DNA of 64,000 bases, taken from assembly GCF_014656195.1 (NCBI RefSeq), contig NZ_BNBY01000026.1:1-64000 (forward strand). Direction: 5' to 3'. Origin of the DNA: Kitasatospora xanthocidica. GTDB taxonomy: Bacteria > Actinomycetota > Actinomycetes > Streptomycetales > Streptomycetaceae. This document shows, one piece after another, positions 52,162-61,535 of the stretch; position 1 is the first letter of the stretch; each line of letters begins with the position of its first letter. Below the pieces are notes generated by a model, which was not told the origin of the DNA, did not search any database, and saw only the letters and a list, made by a program, of their open reading frames with translations. The position numbers and the translations under genes are program-made.

Positions 52162-54000
52162 TTGAAGGCCCTGCCCGCCGGCGAGGCGGCGGTGCTGGGA
52201 CTTATCGGGCTGGGACTGCGCACGCTCCAGGGCCTGTCCACGGTCGCGCCGCAGGATCTGCCGGCGGCCTGCGCGGACGGCCGGTGGACCCGGCGGCGCG
52301 GTCCGCGCCGCAGCATCACCCCGGAGATCCGCGAGGCGGTCTTCGCGGTCCGCAAGGAGTGCGAGGGCCGTTCGCGGATCAGCATGAGCGCAAAGCACCG
52401 TCTGCTGCACCAGTACGTCGCGGAGCGGTTTTCCGACTTCCCGACCGAGAAGGTCCCCTGCCGGGACACGCTGGCAGCGGTCTGGGAGGAGTGGTTCGGT
52501 CCGCAGGACGGCCGGCAGCGCTACCTGCGGTCGGCCGCGGCGGCCAAGGAGGCGGGCGTCCAGGGCCGGGTGGTGGTCCACCGGCCGGGTCAGGTGCTGG
52601 CGCTGGACTCCACTCCGCTGCCGGTCATGCTGCGCGAGTCGGTGTTCGGGGAGCCGGTGAGCGCGACGCTGACGCTCGGCCTGGACCTGTTCACGCACTC
52701 GGTGCCTGCGTTCCGGCTGACCCCGCAGGCGGATCAGTCGGTCGACGTCGCCATGCTCCTGCGGGACGTGATGCTGCCGCTGCCGATGCGTCCGGGCTGG
52801 GGCGAGGAGATGGCCTGGCCCTACCCCGGCGTCCCCGCCGAGATCGTGGCCGAGTTCGCCGGGCACGAGGTCGCCGCCCTGCCGTTCTTCACCCCGGAGA
52901 CGGTCACCACCGACCACGGTGGCCCCTACAAGAGCCATGAACTGGTGGCGGCGGAGCGGGAGCTGGGCTGCAACGTCCTGCCTGCCCGGGCTCTGCGTCC
53001 GACCGACAAGTTCGCCGTCGAGCGTGCGTTCTCCGCGTTCAAGACGCTGCTGTTCGAGCACCTGCTCGGGTTCACCGGGACGGATGTCGCCGACCGCGGA
53101 AGCGATCTGGAGGCGGACGCGGTGCTGACGTTCTCCCAGATGGAACACCTGATTGCCACCTGGATCGTCCGGGTCTGGCAGGCCAGGGAATTGGGCGAGT
53201 ACGCCCCGGCCTGGGGGCCGGGCGAGCGGCACAGCCCGAACTCGCTGTTCGCGGCGGCGATGCAGCAGGGCGGCTTCTCGCTGCGGATCCCCGAGCCGGA
53301 GCTCTACTACCGGCTGCTTCGCCGGCACTACGTCAAGATCCACCCGCGTCGCGGGGTGAAGATCCTCGGCCTTTGGTATCACGTCGACCAGCCGCGTTAC
53401 CTTCTGCCGTCGGAGCGCGGCGGCCGGCACGCGGGCAAGTGGGTGGTCTCCAGCGACCGGCGCGACCGACGCACCGTGTTCTTCCAGGACCCCGACGACC
53501 ACCAGGTCTGGCACACGCTGCGTTGGAACGGGCTGCCGTCCGAGGGCGAGGTCCCGGCGTTCTCCGACAAGACCGCGGCCGACCTGCTCGCAGAGGTCCG
53601 GCGGGCCGGGCTGGCCCCGCGCTCGGACGCCGAGCTGCTGCCGGTCCTGCTGGGGCTGCTGGGCTCGGTCACCCCGGTCGCGGCCTGGCCGAGCCAGGCC
53701 GGGAAGAAGGACCGGGCAGCCCGCTCGCGCGAGCACACGCGGGCCCAGGCGGCGGCCGCCGACCGGCCCAAGCCCGACGCCGTCCCGGCGCCTGCGGCGA
53801 TGCCGCAGCCGTGGGAGCGGCACGCCAGGACCGTCCGGGCGGCGGTCGACGCCGACCGCCGCCGCCGGCGCGAGAGCGCGAAGCCGGCCGCGCTGACGGC
53901 ACCGCCGCTGCTGGAGGAGTCCTTGCGCGGCAACCTGTTCCTCCTTCCCGCCCACGCCCCGGTCGGCCAGGCCGACGACGAACCCCTGGAGAACACGTGA
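52162..54000 (+). CDS. tnsB: TnsB-like DDE transposase, probably 5'-truncated
   Basis: This 612-aa frame is a Mu/TnsB-type DDE transposase with Asp149 (LALDSTPL), Asp251 (TTDHGGPY) and Glu287 (FAVERAFSAF). The C-terminal part is rich in Arg/Ala and would contact TnsC. Homology to the family can be read upstream of the TTG at 52162 to about 52108 (YDPATTTLTERRRAKVAEL), but a stop at 52033 lies just before, with no start between. The N-terminal DNA-binding region of about 100 residues is missing. It may be inactive. Confidence 0.8.
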   Translation: MKALPAGEAAVLGLIGLGLRTLQGLSTVAPQDLPAACADGRWTRRRGPRRSITPEIREAVFAVRKECEGRSRISMSAKHRLLHQYVAERFSDFPTEKVPCRDTLAAVWEEWFGPQDGRQRYLRSAAAAKEAGVQGRVVVHRPGQVLALDSTPLPVMLRESVFGEPVSATLTLGLDLFTHSVPAFRLTPQADQSVDVAMLLRDVMLPLPMRPGWGEEMAWPYPGVPAEIVAEFAGHEVAALPFFTPETVTTDHGGPYKSHELVAAERELGCNVLPARALRPTDKFAVERAFSAFKTLLFEHLLGFTGTDVADRGSDLEADAVLTFSQMEHLIATWIVRVWQARELGEYAPAWGPGERHSPNSLFAAAMQQGGFSLRIPEPELYYRLLRRHYVKIHPRRGVKILGLWYHVDQPRYLLPSERGGRHAGKWVVSSDRRDRRTVFFQDPDDHQVWHTLRWNGLPSEGEVPAFSDKTAADLLAEVRRAGLAPRSDAELLPVLLGLLGSVTPVAAWPSQAGKKDRAARSREHTRAQAAAADRPKPDAVPAPAAMPQPWERHARTVRAAVDADRRRRRESAKPAALTAPPLLEESLRGNLFLLPAHAPVGQADDEPLENT

Positions 54001-54372
54001 CGGCATCCGGATCAGGCGATCCGCAGGACCAGTGGCCGTCGCGGGAACGGCTCGCCGAGCTCGTGCTGCGGCCCACGCTGCACCGCGACACCTTCGAGGG
54101 CTGGCAGCACTACCGGCTCACCCGCGGTCAGTTGCTGCCCCCGCCGCAGCTGACTCCGAAGCAGTGGGCGGTGCTGCCCGTCGACCGCCGGTTCGACTAC
54201 GACATGTTCCGCCGGCTGACGAACGTGAACCTGCCGCTGCAGCAGACCCCGATGGCGACGAAGGTGACCCGGCTGATCAAGCGGCGGCTGCACGGCAACG
54301 CGCTCAAGATGGACGATCCGACACTGGCCGGGGTGATGGTCAGCGGCTTCGGCCACTATGGCAAGACCGCCC
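53997..54372 (+). pseudogene. tnsC: 5' fragment of tnsC (AAA ATPase)
   Basis: The GTG start overlaps the tnsB stop (GTGA). It reads as TnsC for about 125 codons, through MVSGFGHYGKTA, the start of the Walker A motif. Sequence then changes at 54372/54373 to tniQ in another frame. Walker B, sensor and C-terminal regions are lost. TnsC couples target choice to the transposase, so this loss alone should stop transposition. Confidence 0.85.
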
Positions 54373-55842
54373 CATTGCCTGGCCGGGGACGGCTCGGCCG
54401 TCCAACAACGGCACGGCGGGTCCTGGCGCCGTCGCTGGCGACTGGCAACCAGCTTCGCCTGCGTCAAGCACCGCGTGTTTCTGGAACACGAGTGCCCCGG
54501 TTGCCACCGGCCGTCCGGCCTCACGCTCAACGGGGGTTGGCCCGGCTCCCTCCTGCTGATCGGCAACCCCGGGCTGGAAGGTCTCCATCCGGCCGCCTGC
54601 CGCAGCGACGCCGAGCGCGGACGGCCCGGCGTGATCTGCGGCCACCGACTCGACCAGCCCGCCAACGCGCCCCTGCGGCCCCTACCACAGAACCTCGCGG
54701 ATCTGCAGTCCCGCCTCGACCACCTCTTCGACGAGGAAACCGCACCGGAAGACGCCTTCGCGACCTTTGCCGACCTCCAGACGATCACCGCACTCGTCCT
54801 CGCGACCTGGCCCGCGATGGCGGAGATGGTCACCACCGACCAGAAAGCCGCCGTCGACGAGCACCTGACCGCCCAGGAGAAGCGACTGCCCGGCTTCGTC
54901 GCCCAGAGCGCGCCGCGCGACGACGGCGTCTTCTGGACCTACCTGCCGCGCTCGTCCATCGGCGCCGCCACTGTCCTGTCCGTCGCCGACCGGCTGCTGA
55001 GCCTGCCCGACGGGGAACTCGGGCAGGAACTCGGACGGCTCGCCCCCCGATGCCCTGAACGCGACAACAAGCGGTGGGGAGCCATTTGGAAGCTCCTGGA
55101 CAAGGACACCACACTCGCGCGCCGCGCAGTCGTCCAGCAACCCCTGCGCAAGCGCCCCCGCCCGCGCACCCCCTCCACAGCCTGGTCGCGTCGCCAGATC
55201 ATCCCCTCGCTCCTCGCCCTCAAGATCGAACACCGCCACGGTTTCGCCCCCGAGAACATCCCCCAGGAACTACCCGACCAGTGGTTCCGGATCTTCTGGA
55301 CGGACGCGGACTGCCCGTTGCCACCGCACTCGCGTAGGTTCCGGCGCACGGCCGCGATCCTGCTCGTCCAGATCGCCGAAGACATGAACGCCCAACAGGC
55401 AGCCGAGTACCTCGGCTTCCCGCCCGGCACCAACTTGCTGGCCACTCCGGCCCAGCAGCCGGCCCCCGCCAGCTCTGACGAACGCACGGACGACCTTCAC
55501 GAAAGCCTTTACCGGCTCGCCGACCACCTCGCCGCCATCCCCGCGGCCGACCATGTCGACTACCGGCGTCGCCGCCGACAATACGAGTCTTGGCACCTCG
55601 GCGACGACGCGTTCGCCGAGCTCGTCGAGCGCTTTGTCGCGGTCAACAAACGAAAGCCGGCAGCCCCAGCAGACCAACTGCACGAGGCCCTCTCCGCACT
55701 CATCTGGTCACAGGTCACAGGCAGCGAGCCCTGCCTCGCCCCCTGCTTCCGCCTGCCCTTCGCCGCACCGGGCCGCAGCACGACCAGAAGCGATCCGGCC
55801 ATCCATCTCGCCAACCGGCTCCGACGAGACAAACCCCGCTAG
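54373..55842 (+). pseudogene. tniQ: 3' part of tniQ (target-selection protein)
   Basis: From CLAGDGSAVQQRHGG on, the frame encodes a TniQ-like zinc-finger protein: WRLATSFACVKHRVFLEHEC, then CPGCHRP, and a long helical C-terminal part of about 400 residues ending HLANRLRRDKPR. The N-terminal part and the first zinc Cys are missing, replaced by the tnsC fragment. No start or ribosome site serves this frame. TniQ/TnsD proteins choose the insertion site. Confidence 0.82.
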
Positions 55843-56036
55843 CCCTACTCCGTCCTCCTGCCGCTGCTTGCCGAGCACGCCGCCGACCTACTTCGGTCTT
55901 GAGTGGTAGCAGCGCAACGGCCTCGAACGCCCGTACGCCTTTCGGTGGGGGTGAGTCGTGCCTTCCGCAGGTCGGTCGAGGGGAGCGTGAGCTTGGTCCC
56001 GGGCCCGTGTGTGGCTCGAGGCCGAGCAGAGCCGGA

Positions 56037-57032
56037 TCAGGTCGTACGGCGTCGGATCCAGAAGAAGCAGAAGCCCGCGAGCGCCGCAGTCATGGCGGTA
56101 TAGAGCGCTGCCTCGATCAGCTGGAAGGGCCAGTAGCGAGTGTTCGGCTGGTAGGTGGCGGTCACGTGGAGGTCCTGTCTGGCCAGGCAGGTGATCGTAC
56201 CGTCGAACTGGCCTGGCATCAGGCAGGTGTTGATCTTCTCAGCGCTTGGCGGTTGTCCGGCCGAGCCGAGCGCGTGGCCGGCGGAGATGACCCAGGCATC
56301 CGGGAGGGAGATTCCGTCGATCACGAGCGACGAGCCGTTTTGGATGATGCCGTCGGCGTGGCTCAGTGTCGTTGCATCGAGCCGGATATCCGCGGTGCGC
56401 GCTGGGAGGTAGTTCGGCCGAAGGGCGGTCGGCACGGTGAACTGCACGGCCGCGAACAGGGCCAGGGTCAGGCCCATGGCGGCGACTGGTCGGCGCAGCA
56501 GCACACCGGTGGCGGTTCCCAGGGTGAAGGCGAAGGCCGCATAGGAGAGCGGAACGATGCCGCGTGCGCCGAAGACCAGCGCGGAGAACCTGGCGGCCTT
56601 GACCGTGTCGTACTGGCTCGCGCCCCAGGACATCGGCAGATCGAGCAGTCCTGTCAGGGTCACCGCGCCGAGGCCGATGGTCAGCAGCTTCACCGTCAGC
56701 CACCGGCTTCGGGTGACGCTCTGGTGCCAGGCCAGCCGGTGCGTTCCGGCTGCCAGCTCCCCGCTGATCAATGGTGCTCCCCAGAAGGCACCGAGCAGGC
56801 CAGGGACGGTCATCAGGGCCAGATCCGTGAGCATGACGACAGTGGAGTACTTGTCCGCGAAGCCCGAGACGAGGCCGGGCGCGCAGCCTGTGGCGATGCA
56901 CCCCGCCAGGCTGCGGTCGTAGTCATTGTGGATGTTCAGTCCGAGTACCAGCAGGTAGATCGCGGCTGCGGCAAGAGCGATCGCGCCGGCGATCGCCTGC
57001 GTACGGAACTGACGCCAGGTCACCCAGATCAT
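56037..57032 (-). CDS. ABC transporter permease (transposon cargo)
   Basis: This 331-aa protein has six hydrophobic segments (about 15-35, 70-95, 110-130, 155-180, 185-205, 305-325) and a long external loop with two cysteines between the last two. It starts MIWVTWRQFRTQAIAGAIAL. It resembles ABC-2-type permeases of antibiotic exporters. The ATG at 57032 overlaps the ATPase stop by 4 bases, so they form an operon. The likely job is export or detoxification. Confidence 0.82.
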   Translation of the reverse strand: MIWVTWRQFRTQAIAGAIALAAAAIYLLVLGLNIHNDYDRSLAGCIATGCAPGLVSGFADKYSTVVMLTDLALMTVPGLLGAFWGAPLISGELAAGTHRLAWHQSVTRSRWLTVKLLTIGLGAVTLTGLLDLPMSWGASQYDTVKAARFSALVFGARGIVPLSYAAFAFTLGTATGVLLRRPVAAMGLTLALFAAVQFTVPTALRPNYLPARTADIRLDATTLSHADGIIQNGSSLVIDGISLPDAWVISAGHALGSAGQPPSAEKINTCLMPGQFDGTITCLARQDLHVTATYQPNTRYWPFQLIEAALYTAMTAALAGFCFFWIRRRTT

Positions 57033-57922
57033 CGGAGGCCCTCCAGGTCATGCGAGTTGTGCGTCTGCCGGTCGCGGTCCAGGTAGGCGAGGACCAGGTC
57101 TTCGAGGTCGGGGCGCTCGGCCTGCCAGTTCCCCTCCGGCAGTGGCTCGGTGGTCCTGACGAGGAATGCGCTCTGGTGGTCGGTGTGGTCCTCCTGCACG
57201 ACCGACAGGTGTGGGGGGAGCGCGGACGCTGCACGGCGTGGACCGACGATGCGGTAGTGCTCGGCGATCAGGTCCTCGCAGGGCCCGGCCAACCGCACCC
57301 GGGCTCCGGAGATCAGGAGCAGGTAGTCGCAGACCCGTTCGAGGTCGGCGATCACGTGGGAGGACAGGACGATGGTCCTTCCCTCCCGCTCTGCGGCGAA
57401 CTCCGTCAGGCCGTGCAGGAAGGAGCGCCGTGCCAGCGGGTCGAGGGCGGCCACCGGCTCGTCCAGCAGCAGCAGTTCGGGCTGCTTCGCGGCCGCGAGG
57501 GCCAGTGCCAGTTGCGCGCGCTGGCCGCCGGACAGCCTGCCAGCCTTCTGTTGAGGATCGAGGCCGAGCCGTTCGATCCGACGGTGCGCGGCCTCGTGGT
57601 CCCAGGCAGGGTTCATCCGAGCGCCGAAGCGCAGGTGGTCGGCGACCGACAAGCCGGCGTACACCGGGGTGTCCTGGGCGACGAATCCGACCCTGGCCAG
57701 TTGTCCGGGGCCAGTCCCCGGCTGGTGGCCGAGAACACGGATGCTTCCGGTGGTGGGGGTCAGCTGGCCGCAGGCCAGGTTCAGCAGTGTGGACTTTCCG
57801 GCCCCGTTCGGGCCGACCAGCCCCACCACCCGTCCTGCCGGGATCGACAGCGTGCACTCTTCCAGGGCCCACCGGCCCCGATACCTCTTGCCCAGCCCGT
57901 GGGCCTCGATGACGGCGGTCAT
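57029..57922 (-). CDS. ABC exporter ATP-binding protein (transposon cargo)
   Basis: This 297-aa ATPase has Walker A GPNGAGKST (about 37-45), signature LSGGQRAQLALALAAAKQP, Walker B LLLLDEPVAALDPLA and H-loop VLSSHV. The 70-residue C-terminal extension is of the type found in drug and bacitracin-type exporters. The ATG at 57922 follows AGAGGAGAACC. Divergent from the histidine kinase at 58123. Confidence 0.9.
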   Translation of the reverse strand: MTAVIEAHGLGKRYRGRWALEECTLSIPAGRVVGLVGPNGAGKSTLLNLACGQLTPTTGSIRVLGHQPGTGPGQLARVGFVAQDTPVYAGLSVADHLRFGARMNPAWDHEAAHRRIERLGLDPQQKAGRLSGGQRAQLALALAAAKQPELLLLDEPVAALDPLARRSFLHGLTEFAAEREGRTIVLSSHVIADLERVCDYLLLISGARVRLAGPCEDLIAEHYRIVGPRRAASALPPHLSVVQEDHTDHQSAFLVRTTEPLPEGNWQAERPDLEDLVLAYLDRDRQTHNSHDLEGLR

Positions 57923-58122
57923 GGTTCTCCTCTGATCGCGGGTAGCCGCGAGCGATCCGCTACGGTGTGCTGCGGCGACGGCTTCCACCGTGCCGTTGAA
58001 TAGAGGGGGCGGCGTCGGGCCCGAGGACAGACCTCGACGTGGCCGACTGGCCTCAGGTACACCTCGCCGCATCAGCCCACAGACCGACGCGGGGCCCCTG
58101 ACCCGGCAGCTACATTGCGATC

Positions 58123-59364
58123 ATGGAATCGCTTCAACCGCCCCTGCTCAAGCGCCTGAGCACGACGCACTGGGCTGTGATCGACTGTGCTGCCGCGGTG
58201 CTGGTGATGGCCGGTTCCACCCTGCTCTGGCAGGGGACGGCCCACGCGGACGGGCCGAAGCTCGCTGACCTTCTCATCGCCGTGCTCTCGCTGCTGGCGG
58301 TAGCCTTCCGCCGGCGCTGGCCGCTTGCCGCGCTCGCGGGGGTTGTGACCGTCGGAACCGTCGCTACGTTCGTGCGTGGGGGGCCGGTGCCGCTGGTGGC
58401 GGTCGCCTTCGCGATGTACGTGATCCCTCAACGGTCACGACGACGTGAGGCGCTCCGGGTGCTCGCCGCCACCTTGCTGGTGATGGTGCCGACCGCCGGG
58501 CTCACCGGGTTCCTGCAATTGCCGTACGGTCCGCCCACTCGACACAGCGCCGCGCTGCTCGTCGAGAGCGCGCTGCTCGTCACGGTGGCGTGGACGATCG
58601 GCTACGCGGTGCAGCAGCAGAGGCTCTACACCGACAGCCTGCACGCGCAGGCGGAGCAACGGGCGCAGGAGCAGCTGGCCGAGGCCCGTCGCGCGGCCGG
58701 TGAGGAACGCCTGCGGATAGCGAGGGAGTTACACGATGTGGTGGCGCACACGATGAGTGTGATCGCGGTGCAGGCGGGGGTCGCGAACCATGTCGCCGCC
58801 GAGCGTCCGGACGAAGCGCGGCGCGCGCTGTCGTCTATCGAGGAGACCAGTCGCGGGGCACTGCGGGAGATGCGGGCGATGCTCGGGATTCTCAGGGGCG
58901 AGGAGAACAGCGGGCAGCCGAGCCAAGGCGGTGCCGGGACGGCCCCCGCACCGGGGCTGGCGGATCTGGGTGCCCTGGTGGAGCGGACTGCGGAGGCGGG
59001 CGTTCGGGTGGATCTGGAGGTCTGCGGCGAGCGGCCGGAGCTGTCTGCCGGCCTGGAGCTGGCCGCCTTCCGGGTCGTTCAGGAGGCGGTCACCAATGTG
59101 ATCAAGCACGCGGCAGTGGAGCGGTGCCGGGTGGCCGTCATGTACCACCCTGATGCGGTGACGGTGGAGATCACGGACGACGGCGTCGGTGACGGATGGG
59201 ACGCCGGGAAGGGCATCGGCTGGCCGGTGGCCAGCCACGGCATTGTCGGCATGCGTGAGCGGGTCGGCATGTACGGCGGCGCATTCAGGGCCGGGCCAAG
59301 GCCAGGAGGCGGCTTCCAGGTCACCGCCCGATTCCCGGCCACCACGACCGGGGTCTCGCTGTGA
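58123..59364 (+). CDS. DesK-like sensor histidine kinase (cargo)
   Basis: This 413-aa protein has a membrane part of about five helices (18-160), a coiled coil (HAQAEQRAQEQLAEARRAAG), the H-box RIARELHDVVAHTMSVIAVQ with the phospho-His, an N-box QEAVTNVIKHAA, and a G-box SHGIVGMRERVGMYGG. It is a complete HisKA_3 kinase. It overlaps the response regulator by 4 bases (GTGA). It probably senses a compound and turns on the divergent exporter. Confidence 0.9.
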   Translation: MESLQPPLLKRLSTTHWAVIDCAAAVLVMAGSTLLWQGTAHADGPKLADLLIAVLSLLAVAFRRRWPLAALAGVVTVGTVATFVRGGPVPLVAVAFAMYVIPQRSRRREALRVLAATLLVMVPTAGLTGFLQLPYGPPTRHSAALLVESALLVTVAWTIGYAVQQQRLYTDSLHAQAEQRAQEQLAEARRAAGEERLRIARELHDVVAHTMSVIAVQAGVANHVAAERPDEARRALSSIEETSRGALREMRAMLGILRGEENSGQPSQGGAGTAPAPGLADLGALVERTAEAGVRVDLEVCGERPELSAGLELAAFRVVQEAVTNVIKHAAVERCRVAVMYHPDAVTVEITDDGVGDGWDAGKGIGWPVASHGIVGMRERVGMYGGAFRAGPRPGGGFQVTARFPATTTGVSL

Positions 59365-60053
59365 TCCGCGTACTGGTCGCCGACGACCAGGCACTGGTCC
59401 GTGGCAGCTTCCGTCTCCTCGTGGACACCGCACCCGACCTGACCGCCGTCGGCGAGGCCGAGTCGGGCGAGGAGACTGTCGACCTCGCCAGGCGAGAGAG
59501 GCCCGACGTCATCCTGATGGACATCAGGATGCCGGGCCTGGACGGCATCGAGGCGACCCGGCGGATCACTGCAGACCCGGCGACCTCGGGTGTCAGAGTG
59601 CTGATCCTGACGACCTTCGACATCGACGAGTACGTCTTCGCAGCCCTCCACGCAGGCGCGAGCGGCTTCCTGCTCAAGGACACCCGGCCGGCCGACCTGC
59701 TGGCCGCAATCCGTGTCATCGCGGCGGGCGACGCTCTGCTCGCCCCGGGCGTCACCCGCCGCCTCATCGAGGAATTCACCCGCCTCCCCGAAGCCTCCAG
59801 CCGGCCCTCCCCCGCGCTGGTGGAGATAACCGATCGGGAGCGGGAGGTTCTGACCCTGGTCGGTCTCGGCCTGTCGAACACCGAGATCGCCACCCACCTG
59901 CACGTCAGCCTGTCCACCGCCAAGACCCACGTCGGACGCCTGCTCATGAAACTCGGCGCCCGCGACCGGGCCCAACTCGTCATCGCCGCCTACGACGCCC
60001 GCCTGGTCCGCCCGGCATCCGCCACTGAAACACATCGCACCAGAGCTGACTGA
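59361..60053 (+). CDS. NarL-type response regulator (cargo)
   Basis: This 230-aa protein has a receiver with DD at 8-9, phospho-acceptor Asp54 (VILMDIRMPG) and Lys near 105 (FLLKDTRP), then a LuxR HTH (ITDREREVLTLVGLGLSNTE, HLHVSLSTAKTHVGRLLMKLGARDR). The GTG at 59361 overlaps the kinase stop. It should act on the promoter between 57922 and 58123. It is the last gene before the transposon's right end. Confidence 0.92.
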   Translation: MIRVLVADDQALVRGSFRLLVDTAPDLTAVGEAESGEETVDLARRERPDVILMDIRMPGLDGIEATRRITADPATSGVRVLILTTFDIDEYVFAALHAGASGFLLKDTRPADLLAAIRVIAAGDALLAPGVTRRLIEEFTRLPEASSRPSPALVEITDREREVLTLVGLGLSNTEIATHLHVSLSTAKTHVGRLLMKLGARDRAQLVIAAYDARLVRPASATETHRTRAD

Positions 60054-60327
60054 GCCCGTAGCCCACTCTCGCGTGGTCGGACAGCGCTACCGACCCCTCG
60101 GCGTACGGCCACGCTGCCCGTGCAGCATTGTCCGCAGCTGGCGGTCGGCCTGCGGCATGATCAATCTCGACCCTATTGGCTGCCCCGCCACTACTTGCCC
60201 CGTATGTGCAACCTGCCAACAGCTTGATCCGTCACCGACTGTCACTATGGCTGGACGCCACTTCGCAAAGTAACGCCTGCAACGGCTCGCAAACTACAAG
60301 TCGCAACCCCAGGTCGCAGAACGCGCA
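60054..60327. other. Right-end region of Tn7-like element with TnsB-type sites
   Basis: Besides the terminal repeat, CTCGCAAACTA recurs at 60286-60296 and a variant TTCGCAAAGTA at 60262-60272. These, with the copy in the terminal repeat (60328-60338), resemble the multiple TnsB-binding sites of Tn7 ends. The rest holds no gene. Confidence 0.75.
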
Positions 60328-60353
60328 CTCGCAAACTACCCGTTGAAGTCACA
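60328..60353 (-). repeat. Right terminal inverted repeat of Tn7-like element
   Basis: Read from the outside in (minus strand) it begins TGTGACTTCAACG and ends TAGTTTGCGAG. It is followed by the target duplication CCGGT at 60354-60358. The 245 bp after it up to 60598 show no gene. Confidence 0.9.
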
Positions 60354-60598
60354 CCGGTCACCGGCCACCGGCCCGCCGGTCATGGGCGCCCGCGACCTGC
60401 TCACCGCCCGGGTAGCCGTCGACCGGCTTGTCGGAGCGATCTGTCGGTTATCTGGCGATACCGCCGCTGAGCTGGGAATTCTCGCTGGCAGCCGAGGTCG
60501 CGGATCCCCTAGAGTCGGCGCGCCCGTCCCGGTCGGGGTGGTGGCGTACCGGCGTGCGTGGTCGAGCACGCGTGGCGATTCCAGGAGTTGACGGTCTG

Positions 60599-61459
60599 AT
60601 GGTGTGTGTGGCGTGCGGGGCACGCCCGGTGGGGACGGACAGCGGCCGCTGCTTCGGCTGCGCGGAAGCGGCTCCCGGATGGGCGGCGGCGCTGCGCCCG
60701 GCGAACGGCCTTGCCGCGGCGGTCTACGTCCTGCTGGGGTTGAACGCCGTCCTGGCGGCCGTGGTGGTCGCGGTCGACGTCTGGTCGGACGTGCTCCTGG
60801 GCCGGGTGCTGGACGGGTCGGACGACGTCGGCCTCGACGACTTCGACGCCGTGAAAGCCGTGGCGGACACGGTGAACGGGATATTCCTCCCGCTGGCGCT
60901 CGCCACCGCCGTGGTGTTCATCGTCTGGTTCTACCGGATCCGCGAGAACGCCGACCTGCTGACGCCGAACGGGCACCGCCACGGACGCGGCTGGACCATC
61001 GGGGCCTGGTTCACCCCCGTCGTCCTGCTCTGGTTCCCCTGGCAGCTGATGGTGGACTGCTGGCGGGCGAGCGCGCCGCTGGACGCCGAGGGACGGCGAC
61101 GCACGCCGTCGGAGAAGGTGCTCGCCCTGTGGTGGTCCACCTGGATCGGCTCGATCGTCGTCGGCCGGATCGCGAGCACCATGGTGCGCCACGTCGACCT
61201 GACGGTCATCGACAACCTGGAGAGCCTGCGCGACACCATCCGGGTCGAGGCCGCCGGATCGGCGCTGCGCCTGGTGGCGGCGGTGGCGGCGATCCAGGTG
61301 GTCAACCGGCTGACCGCCATGCAGCAGGCACGCCGGGCCGACATCAACCCGCTCGCCGCCAGAGCCGCCCAGGAAGCCCGGGCCCGGGCCCAGGCGTCCC
61401 CTCCGGCCGCCACGCCGGCGCCCGCCGACGCTACGCCGGGGGCCCAGTCTCCCGCCTGA
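60599..61459 (+). CDS. DUF4328 membrane protein with zinc-ribbon-like start
   Basis: This 286-aa protein has an N-terminal CVACGARPVG...CFGCAE pair for a small zinc ribbon, then helices at about 38-60, 98-120, 150-168, 190-212 and 225-245. The pattern ENADLLTPNGHRHGRGWTIGAWFTPVVLLWFPWQLM is typical of DUF4328. The function is unknown. The ATG at 60599 follows CCAGGAG. It is the first gene after the transposon. Confidence 0.8.
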   Translation: MVCVACGARPVGTDSGRCFGCAEAAPGWAAALRPANGLAAAVYVLLGLNAVLAAVVVAVDVWSDVLLGRVLDGSDDVGLDDFDAVKAVADTVNGIFLPLALATAVVFIVWFYRIRENADLLTPNGHRHGRGWTIGAWFTPVVLLWFPWQLMVDCWRASAPLDAEGRRRTPSEKVLALWWSTWIGSIVVGRIASTMVRHVDLTVIDNLESLRDTIRVEAAGSALRLVAAVAAIQVVNRLTAMQQARRADINPLAARAAQEARARAQASPPAATPAPADATPGAQSPA

Positions 61460-61467
61460 CGATGGGC

Positions 61468-61499
61468 GCCCGGCCGAGGAACGAATTCCTCGGCCGGGC
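61468..61499. terminator. Bidirectional hairpin terminator
   Basis: GCCCGGCCGAGGAA-CGAA-TTCCTCGGCCGGGC, a 14-bp perfect stem, lies between the convergent genes ending at 61459 and 61536. Confidence 0.82.
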
Positions 61500-61535
61500 C
61501 CGGAGGAAACCCCGGACGGTCCCCGCGGGCTGTTG

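Larger units (their letters stand above)
51097..60353. mobile_element. Tn7-like transposon, internally deleted, with complete ends
   Basis: The element is 9,257 bp. Its ends are inverted repeats starting TGTGACT, with TAGTTTGCGAG at positions 16-26; 22 of the first 26 bases match. The terminal TGT/ACA is the hallmark of Tn7-family elements. CCGGT flanks it on both sides (51092-51096 and 60354-60358), a perfect 5-bp target duplication. It contains tnsA, tnsB, a fused tnsC/tniQ remnant and an ABC/two-component cargo. It lies in the gap between the reductase-acetyltransferase gene and the DUF4328 gene. With tnsC and tniQ broken it should not move unaided. Confidence 0.92.

Noticed and set aside
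51097..60353. Insertion at the canonical Tn7 site (glmS) or a CRISPR-associated Tn7-like element
   Set aside because: No glmS lies at either flank, and no Cas gene or repeat array is inside the element.
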